DNA of 32,576 bases from Hondaea fermentalgiana (taxonomy: Eukaryota; Sar; Bigyra; Thraustochytrida; Thraustochytriidae): NCBI GenBank assembly GCA_014084085.1, contig NPFB01000182.1, positions 19,518-52,093 on the forward strand. Direction: 5' to 3'. Numbering within the stretch: position 1 is the stretch's first letter; every line of letters begins with the position of its first letter. The notes under the pieces were generated by a model, which saw only the letters and a list, made by a program, of their open reading frames with translations, ran no database searches and was not told the origin of the DNA. Positions 24,938 to 32,576 of the stretch are shown piece by piece. The translations under genes were made by a program, and so were the position numbers.

Positions 24938-26359
24938 ATGCACAGAAATCAGCCAAACGGTCTGGGCAGCAGCGGTGACTATGGCAGCGGTGGCGGTGGC
25001 GGGTACATGGGTGGTCTAGGAGGGCTCGGAATGGATGCTGGAAACTCGTACAGTGGCGCAGGAGACTCTGGTGGGTACCAGAATGCTGGCGGGGGTGGCG
25101 GGGGTTACTTGGGCGGACACAATGGCTACCAGCAAATGCCGGGCCTCGGCGGCTCAGATAGCAGGTACGGCCCGGATGGAGGCCTCGGTAGCGGAGGCGG
25201 CGGTATGCTCAATCAAATGCACTTGCAGCGAGCGAGTTCGTACGGTGCCCAACAACACTATCAACAGCAGCAACCGCAGCAACAACACATGCAGCACCAG
25301 GCGCAGCAGCAGAGCATGCTGCAGCAGCACCAGTCTGCTCCGCAATCGAGACACCACTTTCAGCCGCAGACTCCTCCACTCGCTCCTCAACAGCAGCAGC
25401 AAATGCAACATATGCAGCCGCAACACCAGCATCAGCACCAGGCGCCACACCTTCAGGGCCCGACGGCGTCGCCAGCGCTCCCTCCACCGCCAGGCGCGCG
25501 GCCGGGTTTGGAAGACCCAGAAATGAGCAAGCTCATTAAAACGCGCGGACACGTTTACGACTACAAGGGAAGGAAAGTGGAAATTCGAGATGTTTGGTGC
25601 GACAACCTCGATCAAGAGATGGCTGTGATTCGGGAAGTTGTGCAAAAGTACAATTACGTTGCAATGGATACGGAGTTCCCGGGCGTGGTGGCGCGTCCCA
25701 TCGGGTCCTTTGAGAGCTCGGAGGACTTTCAGTATCAGACCTTGCGTTGCAATGTGGACCTTTTGCGTCTCATCCAGCTGGGCATTGCGCTCGCCGACGA
25801 CGATGGCAATTTTGCTGAAGGGTGCCCCTGCTGGCAATTTCACTTCAAGTTTAGTCTAACGGACGACATGTACGCGCAGGACTCGATTGATTTGTTGGTG
25901 CGCAGCGGCATTGATTTCGACCTGCACGAGAAAATGGGCATTGACGTGCAAGATTTCGGCGAGCAGCTCATGTCCTCGGGGCTGGTGCTTCTCAAGGAGG
26001 TCAAGTGGATTACCTTTCATGGCGGCTTTGACGTGGCCTATCTGCTCAAGCTGCTCACCTGTGCCCCGCTACCGGACCGGGAGGCCGAATTCTTCAACTT
26101 GCTGCATCTGTACTTTCCCTCAATGTTCGACATCAAGGCTATCATGACCAAGCTCGAGTCAGCTCCTTTCAAGAGCGGCCTGTCCAAGCTTGCCGAGGAC
26201 CTCGGGGCCGAGCGTGTCGGCCCCATGCATCAGGCAGGATCTGACTCGCTCCTCACGGCCTCGGTCTTTTTCGCGCTACGTAGACGCTTCTTCAATGATG
26301 CCTTTGATGAGGGCGACTACGTTGGTATCATGCATGGACTCGGCAAGGGTCGTGTGTAG
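24938..26359 (+). CDS. CAF1: CAF1/CNOT7-type DEDD deadenylase of the CCR4-NOT complex
   Basis: The protein removes poly(A) tails from mRNA as a catalytic subunit of CCR4-NOT. From ATG 24938 it has 473 residues. The catalytic domain (about 195-470) opens with VEIRDVWCDNLDQEMAVIRE and contains all four metal-binding acidic residues: D244 and E246 in MDTEFPG, D365 in HGGFDVAYLL, and D436 in QAGSDSLLT. The 121-residue spacing from the first Asp to the third matches human CNOT7 (D40 to D161). Unlike animal homologues, it has a ~190-residue extension: glycine-rich at 8-85, then Gln/His/Pro-rich to about 185. A candidate upstream exon begins at 24790. Identity is secure; the exact N-terminus is not. 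Confidence 0.96.
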   Translation: MHRNQPNGLGSSGDYGSGGGGGYMGGLGGLGMDAGNSYSGAGDSGGYQNAGGGGGGYLGGHNGYQQMPGLGGSDSRYGPDGGLGSGGGGMLNQMHLQRASSYGAQQHYQQQQPQQQHMQHQAQQQSMLQQHQSAPQSRHHFQPQTPPLAPQQQQQMQHMQPQHQHQHQAPHLQGPTASPALPPPPGARPGLEDPEMSKLIKTRGHVYDYKGRKVEIRDVWCDNLDQEMAVIREVVQKYNYVAMDTEFPGVVARPIGSFESSEDFQYQTLRCNVDLLRLIQLGIALADDDGNFAEGCPCWQFHFKFSLTDDMYAQDSIDLLVRSGIDFDLHEKMGIDVQDFGEQLMSSGLVLLKEVKWITFHGGFDVAYLLKLLTCAPLPDREAEFFNLLHLYFPSMFDIKAIMTKLESAPFKSGLSKLAEDLGAERVGPMHQAGSDSLLTASVFFALRRRFFNDAFDEGDYVGIMHGLGKGRV

Positions 26360-26399
26360 CTCAAGAGCTAGGATCCGGTGCAAGCATCTTCTCTTTATC

Positions 26400-26425
26400 T
26401 TCTTCTTCTTCTTCTTCTTCTTCTT
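26400..26425. repeat. (TCT)n microsatellite in the CAF1 3' UTR
   Basis: About eight uninterrupted TCT units lie about 40 bp beyond the CAF1 stop codon, followed by a T run. Confidence 0.9.
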
Positions 26426-27151
26426 TTTGCTTACCTCTCCTTGTTACCTCACCTCGTTGTTTCTTGAGATGTTGCTCGACAAGGCGAGGCATGGCAAGCC
26501 CGCTGCACTTGCTTGCTGCTACGCTTGCATGCTCACTTGCCTAGTCATCATACCTTCGAGGACGTGTTTCTCTCCTCCTCGCTAGTAGTTGTGCTAGATG
26601 GTCGCTTCCAGGCTGGCCAGGACTCCTCCTGTCGCGCTTGCCCTCGGCCCAGAATCGCACTGCGTCGCCATGGCCCTTTCCTTCGAGAAGAAGAGGACAC
26701 CCAAGATTTTTCCATGATGTCAGGGTGGCCGCTGCAGCTCCAGCTGTAGTATAGTCTAGTAAGCAAGCTGGCAGGCTGCTCTGCCTGCTCGTCTTCCCAC
26801 CCAGCCGGGCCGCCGCCTCCTGGTAGCGAGGGCCTAGCGCGTCCTAGCGCGGGGGACTATGCATGGCAGAGCGAGGCGGCTCCAAGACCCAGCGTGTGTG
26901 GACGGACCCGGTTTCGAGAAATCTTGGCGGCAAAGCCCGAGCCCGGCCAGCGCGACAGAGACTCGAGCGCGATTGAAAAGAGGGGCAGAGAGAGCATTGG
27001 GAGAGGCGCGAGCAGCAGCGCAGCATCGAGGAGAAGACTGGCGGTCTAGACTGGCTGGGGTTCCGTTGGCAGCAATTCGCAGTCGAGATATAATTGGTGT
27101 TCCAGTTGACGTGGATCAGAAGGGAAGGCCAGTCAGCAAGCCAGCGAATAA

Positions 27152-27152
<1 letters not shown>

Positions 27153-27182
<30 letters not shown>

Positions 27183-27239
27183 CGCCATTCAAGCAAGCAA
27201 GCAAGCACGCCATTCAAGCAAGCAAGCACGCCATTCAAG
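27153..27239. repeat. Nested minisatellite: (CAAG)n separated by CACGCCATT
   Basis: CAAG runs of seven, four, three and one units are separated by identical nonamers at 27181-27189, 27206-27214 and 27227-27235. The higher-order unit is therefore (CAAG)n-CACGCCATT, with n falling from left to right. Confidence 0.9.
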
Positions 27240-28021
27240 CTGACGCGAACTATATATTCAAGTGTTGTCGTAGAGAGACGTAGAGAAAGGCAGCAATTGC
27301 TGTCACTCATTGCTGTCAACTATTGCTTTCCAACAAAGATCAGGATCCCAACGCGTTTCCATTCTAAAATAAATCGTGGCACCTCGCTCCTCTCGACCAT
27401 AGGCTACGTGGCTCGCTCCCTTGTGAATGCTCCTTTCCGCTCCTTTCCGCTCCGCTCATTCCATTGCATTGCGTGGCATTGCGCGGCATTGCGTTACGCG
27501 AACTCATAAGAACTACGCTGCGGTCGCTCTTCCCGTCATTCCGCAAGCACGTGCACGTCGGCTGCGCCTCGGGCAGCTTGCTGGCGTTCATCAATTCCTG
27601 GGAATCCGAGGCCGAGTGGCGACAGTGAGAAGGTGACGCGTGCTCCATACATTTCGTTTTCCGGCAGAGCCGAGAGGGGCCCGTGCGCAAGCAGTGAATA
27701 AGAAGCAGCAAGGAGCAAGGCGCAAACCCGGATTGGCTCGAGTCGCGCGCAGCCCCGAGTCGCAGAGCGCTCGCGGCGGCGGCGCGCTCGCAGCGGCGCG
27801 CTCGCGGCGCGTGGCGCTCGGCGCCCGCGCTCGCGGCCCCCGCCCGCTGTGAGTGGGCTCCCTCCCTTCTTCGTGGCCAGCAAGCGCCCGAGACCCGGGG
27901 CGCGTGAAACCGACGGAGGAGCAAGCAGGCGAGCGAGCGAGCACGTGCCCGCCTGCCCGCCCGTGTAGCTCCTGCACGGGCACGCACGCACGCGAGAAGA
28001 GGGAAACGGGAAAGAGGAGCC

Positions 28022-30751
28022 ATGGTTGCGCGAGAGGCGGCGCCGCTGGGCAGCAGTCGCGAAAGCGATATCAAATCGCGCAGCGAGACGCGAAGAACAT
28101 GGGACGTGCTCATGGTGTCCTCGGACCCGAGTGCGCATCAAAGACTTAAACTACAGGCTGAGGAAAGAGCGATTCGGCAGTCCATCTCGCTCGCGGAGCA
28201 TGGGCGACATGTCGACATCAACTTGGATGTTTTGCCTGCAGCGACAGCAGATGATTTGGCCAAAAGACTCTTGTGGAAATCGTCGCAGGGCTCCTCGTAC
28301 GACGTCATCCACTTTAGTGGTCATTGCGACGTGGATAACCACTTGGTGCGTCTCATCTTCTCGGAGCTGCACCGACAGCATGGGCCCGAAGTCGTCCGAC
28401 GCTTTCAGTCCAGCAGCGCCAGTGTTTCCGGCATTCATGAGCTTGCAGCCCAGGTCACTAAACATCTTGAGTCGCAAGCAATGTATTTCATGGACGAAAT
28501 CGACGTGCCTAGTCTGTCGTCTTCGGCGCGGTCAAGTTCGACGGGGCCATCCTCCTCGTCAAACTCGTCGGTACCCGGCCCAGCTGGAGATTCGGCGGCA
28601 GGAATGGGCCTTGGCACTGCTGGCTCACCCCGGCGGCCACTTGGTCGCGAAACGAGAAGGAACGGCGCTCTTCCCGCTATGGGCCGTCGCGGCGATGAGG
28701 ACAGCGACAGTGACTCACGAGCGGGCGACGATGAAGAAGAAAGGGGCGAGGAGCGGAGAAGCTCTTTCGCTCAGAAACAGCACAAGAGAGGAAAGGGGGA
28801 AAATGTCCATGATGGGAAAAAAGACAAAGAAGGAAAATCAGACGAGGAGCAGGACGAAGACGACTTTGCCGCAATGTCCGCCGCGGCCGCCACGCGCGAA
28901 CGCAGCAAAAGCTGCAGCGATGCGGTAGCCCCCGCGTGCGACGAGACGCCGACACGAGGACGCACACACGCGAAACGTGCCGATGTGGTCGCAACAGTAA
29001 CTGCAGCCGAGTCCTCCATCGAAGCAGTTGTCGAGACGCACAGCAAATCACGGTCGTTGACGCCCGATTTTCGACTTATTCACAGAGCGCAGACCAAGGC
29101 CATTATTCCAGCCGATGCGGAGCAGCGTGTCGGCGAACAGCGTTTGCTTGTATTTTCCCAAGCCTCAGAGGGGCCTGCAGACCCATCGCAAATGGCGGGC
29201 AACGGCGGGCCCTCGCGCCCCGGCACGCCTGATTCAACTTCTGTGGAAGTATGGAACGATCACGATCCATTGGTGCTCCGTCTTCCGGACGGAGGGCCAC
29301 ATGCGACCAAGGATATCGTGCTGACCAAGAGTCAGATTCTCGACGCTGGTGTCGGTTCCCTCGCCTTTGAAATGGGTGGTGGGCCAGGGATGAACTTTGT
29401 GAGCGCCAAGGCCTTTGCTGATCTCGTGTCGCCATATGCTCTCGATCTTCAGTGCATATTACTAAACGCGTGTCACTCGCAGCTCGCGTGCGAGCAATTG
29501 CTCGCGGTCGGCATTCCCCTTGCTATTTGCGCACGAGGTAAAATGTCAGACGCCAGCGCGCTGCATTTTTCCCGTGGGTTCTACGAAGCCTTGGCATACG
29601 GCGAATCCGTAGAACGCGCCTTTGTGGAGGGCCAAAACCGAATGTCGGTCAATGATCGTCGAAGGTATCATCCTGGCCCAGCGGGTCACCCGACGACTGC
29701 GCTTGCCCAGCAACATGCACGCTTTGCGCACGCCATGCCTCATCCGCACCCACACCCGGACCATGTTGACGTAGTTTGTCTTTTTCGCGCGAGCGGTAGC
29801 ATGCGGCTCAGTCCCGTTTCGGTGCGTCGACACCACGACATGGACTCAGAGAACAAGAGTTTGAGACGCATGATTCAAGAAGGTATTTGGCTGCTTGGAA
29901 CCAAGGATCGAGAGATTCAAGAGCTTCGCGAGCTCGTTGAAGAATTCAAGGAGCGCGAAAAGGCCCAGAGCGCCCGCGCAAAGACACCATCGAGGGCCAA
30001 GACGCCAGCGCGATCCGATGCGACGACCCGCCGACGAGAGTCGAGCGGGATTCGCATAAACCCTGCTCGGGCAGGATCGCGCCGCGCTTCGGCCAAGACG
30101 AATTCAGCAAGTAAACAGGGCTCGCAGAGGTCACAACGGGATGGCGAACCTAAGCTGGCCACAAATGCGCGCGCGCGCGCAGCAAGGCCTCGTGCTGCTG
30201 CATCTAGCAGCGGCACCAAATCGCGCGTCGCCACGGAATCGTCCTTTGCTGGCGCCACGGCCTCGACCGCTTCTTCTCGGCGAAAGTCATTCGAACCCCA
30301 AGACAGGCCGCAAGACAGAGCCAAGGTCGGTGTCGAGTCCTCAATGGAGACGCCGCCAGCGGCATCAGGTCCATCCATCAAGCCCTCATCGCCATGGAAA
30401 CTGAAGACGGGCAGACGCGCCGAGGCGCGCGACCGCATTTTCACTTCTGCGACATCTTCTGCGACAGTGAAAGGCGGTAGGGACAAGGATAAGGAAAACA
30501 GATCTGGCTCGCAAACACAACAGGCCCCGCGAACGCCGACTCGACCTCGTAAGATCTTCACGACGGCGTCTGCCACCGCTGCGCAATCTCATGCGCAGTC
30601 GAATGGAAGTCCACCTGGACAACAAGGAGGACAAGCTCAGCCGAGCTACCATGGCTTTGGCTCAAGCGTGCCTCGTTTCTCGACAACTTCCGTTCCTCAC
30701 AACCCTGGCAGGTACGACTGCGCGTCGCCAAAGACTCGCACCAAGTTTTGA
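28022..30751 (+). CDS. CHAT-family (caspase-like) cysteine protease with split catalytic domain and basic tail
   Basis: This is a 909-residue protein. Residues 27-150 match the N-terminal half of a CHAT domain: WDVLMVSSDPSAH, LQAEERAIRQSISLAEHGRH, and YDVIHFSGHCD with catalytic His H101. Residues about 410-600 match the second half: LQCILLNACHSQLACEQLL (catalytic Cys C484), GIPLAICARGKMSDASALHF and FYEALAYGESVERAFVEG. Between them is a ~260-residue Ser/acidic/Lys-rich disordered insert. A coiled coil (about 606-650, LRRMIQEGIWLLGTKDREIQ) follows. The tail to 909 is Ser/Arg/Ala/Lys-rich, with TPSRAKTPARS-like repeats. CHAT proteases are clan CD peptidases related to caspases and separase, often in bacterial defence and death pathways. 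The residue after H101 is Cys instead of the usual Gly. The start has a strong context (GAGCCATGG). Protease activity and substrate are inferred. Confidence 0.8.
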   Translation: MVAREAAPLGSSRESDIKSRSETRRTWDVLMVSSDPSAHQRLKLQAEERAIRQSISLAEHGRHVDINLDVLPAATADDLAKRLLWKSSQGSSYDVIHFSGHCDVDNHLVRLIFSELHRQHGPEVVRRFQSSSASVSGIHELAAQVTKHLESQAMYFMDEIDVPSLSSSARSSSTGPSSSSNSSVPGPAGDSAAGMGLGTAGSPRRPLGRETRRNGALPAMGRRGDEDSDSDSRAGDDEEERGEERRSSFAQKQHKRGKGENVHDGKKDKEGKSDEEQDEDDFAAMSAAAATRERSKSCSDAVAPACDETPTRGRTHAKRADVVATVTAAESSIEAVVETHSKSRSLTPDFRLIHRAQTKAIIPADAEQRVGEQRLLVFSQASEGPADPSQMAGNGGPSRPGTPDSTSVEVWNDHDPLVLRLPDGGPHATKDIVLTKSQILDAGVGSLAFEMGGGPGMNFVSAKAFADLVSPYALDLQCILLNACHSQLACEQLLAVGIPLAICARGKMSDASALHFSRGFYEALAYGESVERAFVEGQNRMSVNDRRRYHPGPAGHPTTALAQQHARFAHAMPHPHPHPDHVDVVCLFRASGSMRLSPVSVRRHHDMDSENKSLRRMIQEGIWLLGTKDREIQELRELVEEFKEREKAQSARAKTPSRAKTPARSDATTRRRESSGIRINPARAGSRRASAKTNSASKQGSQRSQRDGEPKLATNARARAARPRAAASSSGTKSRVATESSFAGATASTASSRRKSFEPQDRPQDRAKVGVESSMETPPAASGPSIKPSSPWKLKTGRRAEARDRIFTSATSSATVKGGRDKDKENRSGSQTQQAPRTPTRPRKIFTTASATAAQSHAQSNGSPPGQQGGQAQPSYHGFGSSVPRFSTTSVPHNPGRYDCASPKTRTKF

Positions 30752-31298
30752 TTCAAGTGCGCGTGTGTGAGTGTATGTATTGGTGTGATGACAACACAAT
30801 TGTACTTGGGGTAAGCAAGGGCAACAGGAGCGAAGCGAGGTGTGCGTATCATGAATTGTATGTATGTAGTTATTCCTTTACCCTAGCTCAGCATAAGATC
30901 ATATAGTTTTGTCGCCGATTTCGGAATTTTGTTCGCTCATTTACGAGAATCATGGTCACAGCTGTCGGGCCTAGCCGCTCTCGCTGCGTTAAGCCAGACT
31001 TGAACGAAAAGTGTACTGCATCTATCTATCCAAAGAAGGGGGACGTGCAGTCTCAACAAATTTGCAAATATCCATTCGTCTACCCGTTCGTTTCGCTCGC
31101 CGTAGCAGAATTCTTGTGCAACGCCTGCCTACCCACTAATTTCTTCTCTTTTTTTTTTTTCTCTTTCCTTCTTTCGCGGAAGACGGGCTTGACGACACGC
31201 AAGGAGATATTGCATTTTTGGGGGTTTTCGGACGGGGACCGAGGTGGTGATGGGCGTCCCGATGGAAACAGGCAGGCCCAAAGGAGAGAAAGAGTGTT
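30752..31298. other. Convergent intergenic region, no gene seen
   Basis: This region lies between the 3' ends of the CHAT gene (plus) and the acyltransferase gene (minus). It contains AT-rich sequence near 30780-30950, suitable for 3' UTRs, and a T12 run at 31149-31160 within a pyrimidine tract. A 140-codon open frame across part of it has no recognisable domain. Confidence 0.5.
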
Positions 31299-32093
31299 CT
31301 ACTTGCGCGAGGCGTACACAAGGACGGCAATAAGGATAATGACGATGCGGGCGTACCACACTCTCCTTGGGTAAGGAACGGGCTCATACGTGGGGGTCTT
31401 GAGGCCATACGGAGGATCGTACGCGATGGCATCCTCGGGCTTGCAAGAGTAAGCATCTTCCCAAGTCTCCACAAACTGTTCGCGCACAGCCTCGACAAAG
31501 GCTTCAAAAGACTCGAACTTGTGAGGCTCGAGAGCCGGGGAAATGCTCGTCACACACGAAACGTTGCGCTCGTAGCTCAAATCCTTTTCATTGGCAACCC
31601 TCTCCTTGTTGGTGGTGATGACTGCCTGCACTGGCCGCTGGTAGTCAAAGGCCATCTTGAGAACGCCGGTTTTCAGTCGCAGCGGCTCCATTTTCAAGTT
31701 CCGCGTGCCCTCCGGGTACACGATGAGGCCCTGGTTCGGGCGGGCGAGCCACTGCGATTGAATGTACTCGCCCAGCGCGTCGCGGTCAATGCCCTTCTTC
31801 CGGTTGAAGAACCAGGTCGAGTGCGCAATGTAGGCGTACAGGCTCGACATGGGGCAGCCGATAATAACGAGCAAGCGCGAGAGGTACGCGCCGCCGTTGC
31901 AAATGGCCTGGTCCATGAAGAAGTCGCCCCAACTTCTGTGGTTGCACAGGTACATTGCGTTTTTGTGCAGGGACTTGGACCCAGGTGTGCGCTTAAAGCG
32001 GACCGCCATCGCATCGCAGATGCTCTTGGTGCATGCGTACGGGTTCGCGCATCCTGTCACGAGGGCGTACAGCGTGTGTGCCGGGCTGTTCAA
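31299..32093 (-). CDS. PlsC-type lysophospholipid acyltransferase (AGPAT-like), N-terminus unresolved
   Basis: The protein transfers an acyl chain to a lysophospholipid such as lysophosphatidate, at the ER or another endomembrane. From residue 1 of the visible frame, motif I is NHRSWGDFF (HX4D with H52 and D57), motif II is FFNRKKGIDRD (95-105) and motif III is IVYPEGTRN (about 124-132). A C-terminal helix (RIVIILIAVLVYA) probably anchors it to a membrane. The frame begins at a TTG codon (32093) and extends upstream to a stop at 32148-32150 without any ATG. The first in-frame Met is residue 29. An ATG at 32128-32126 would enter this frame if the A9 tract were A10, giving MDKKKITREKSKL before NSPAH. 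Family membership is firm; substrate and true start are not. Confidence 0.85.
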   Translation of the reverse strand: MNSPAHTLYALVTGCANPYACTKSICDAMAVRFKRTPGSKSLHKNAMYLCNHRSWGDFFMDQAICNGGAYLSRLLVIIGCPMSSLYAYIAHSTWFFNRKKGIDRDALGEYIQSQWLARPNQGLIVYPEGTRNLKMEPLRLKTGVLKMAFDYQRPVQAVITTNKERVANEKDLSYERNVSCVTSISPALEPHKFESFEAFVEAVREQFVETWEDAYSCKPEDAIAYDPPYGLKTPTYEPVPYPRRVWYARIVIILIAVLVYASRK

Positions 32094-32576
32094 TTTGGAT
32101 TTTTCGCGCGTTATTTTTTTTTGTCCATGCGGTATTCGTTGGTCAGTTCATCAAGTCATGTCTCGCTGTGTTCGTCTCCCGCTTCTGCTCTCGTTTCCCC
32201 TCCTCTTCTGCTCTCCTCTCCTCTCCTCTTCTGCCCTCCTCTCCCCTCGCGTCGTCCCGGTTTCGTCCCCTTCGCGGACTTTGGCGCCGCCAAGAGGACC
32301 AAAGGCAGGCAAGGCAGAGCGTGCACGGGTGCGCGCCTTTTAGGAAGCACGGAAGACGCAACGTAGCGACGCGTGTTTTCGTGCCCTTGCGCGGCCGCCT
32401 CCGCCGCGGTATTCTCCGCCCGCCTCCGCTCGCGCTGCCTCGATCCGCGCGGCTGCGCTGGAGCGCGCGCCCTCCTCGCCCCGCCTTCTCCCTCGCGTCC
32501 CGGCTCCGCGAGGCGCGCCCGGGTCGCCGTCGCCGCGGCCGTCGTACTCGTCGCGGCGGCGCGTGTCGTGCCGTAC
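32094..32576. other. Leader of the acyltransferase gene and right-edge sequence
   Basis: Read on minus, about 32165-32260 is strongly purine-rich (gagg/gaag repeats) and precedes the acyltransferase frame. A minus frame is open from the right edge (32576) to a TAA at 32342-32340 (about 78 codons, Arg/Gly-rich). It could be the 3' end of another gene or merely GC-rich sequence without stops. No motif is recognised. Confidence 0.35.

Larger units (their letters stand above)
26360..28021. other. Intergenic region with microsatellites and a GA-rich leader
   Basis: This ~1.7 kb region holds the CAF1 3' UTR and the promoter and leader of the CHAT gene. It contains a (TCT)n tract, a (CAAG)n/CACGCCATT minisatellite, a tggcattgcg-type repeat cluster near 27465-27500, and very GC-rich DNA at 27765-27850. 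The last 50 bp before 28022 are purine-rich. Long open frames on minus are low-complexity and unrecognisable. Confidence 0.5.

Noticed and set aside
27153..27239. CRISPR-like array because of regularly spaced identical nonamers
   Set aside because: Spacers are only CAAG runs and repeats are 9 bp. This is a eukaryotic minisatellite.
27364..28113. 249-codon minus frame across the CHAT leader
   Set aside because: It is Ala/Arg-rich with no domain, and it overlaps the start of a well-supported gene on the other strand.
32093..32150. Intron with acceptor TTGAACAG before the acyltransferase frame
   Set aside because: There is no pyrimidine tract or TACTAAC-like branch point upstream; the sequence is A-rich, so the A9 undercall is the better explanation.

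Overview
The window looks like nuclear DNA of a compact, GC-rich eukaryote. It carries eight confident protein-coding genes, nearly all single-exon, including an uninterrupted TOR kinase frame of about 10.5 kb. Several observations suggest a heterotrophic marine stramenopile of the thraustochytrid/labyrinthulomycete type: large disordered insertions, polyQ, acidic and RS-like tracts, GC-rich coding DNA, a probable flagellar protein, and a methylthioribose-kinase fusion. The taxon is an inference from gene style, not from a marker gene.

Layout, left to right. The left edge (1-242) holds only ambiguous partial frames. An imperfect tandem duplication of about 225 bp (243-688) contains the extreme 3' end and 3' UTR of the TOR gene. 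TOR itself (642-11108, minus) has HEAT, FAT, FRB, kinase and FATC regions. A 1.3 kb divergent intergenic region separates it from an importin-beta-type karyopherin (12401-15082, plus). Convergent to that is a coiled-coil protein with a TSNAXIP1-like N-terminus and a WW-like C-terminus, probably flagellar (15688-18084, minus). Next, also on minus, are a methylthioribose-kinase/DUF2064 (TIGR04282-type GT-A) fusion (18702-20885) and the mitochondrial haem A synthase COX15 (21251-22629), whose presequence is cut by a 100-N assembly gap. A gene-poor, AT-richer stretch of about 2.1 kb follows. Then come CAF1/CNOT7-type deadenylase (24938-26359, plus, with one candidate 5' intron), a CHAT-family cysteine protease whose His and Cys halves are separated by a long disordered insert (28022-30751, plus), and a PlsC-type acyltransferase (31299-32093, minus) whose annotated frame lacks an ATG.

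These are eukaryotic single genes, not an operon. The shared theme is at most housekeeping: growth control, nuclear import, mRNA decay, respiration and lipid synthesis. The two most unusual items are the kinase-GT-A fusion and the CHAT protease. The fusion's architecture would fit activation and transfer of a 5-modified ribose, for example methionine salvage or, more speculatively, arsenosugar synthesis. The CHAT protease belongs to a caspase-like family best known from bacteria.
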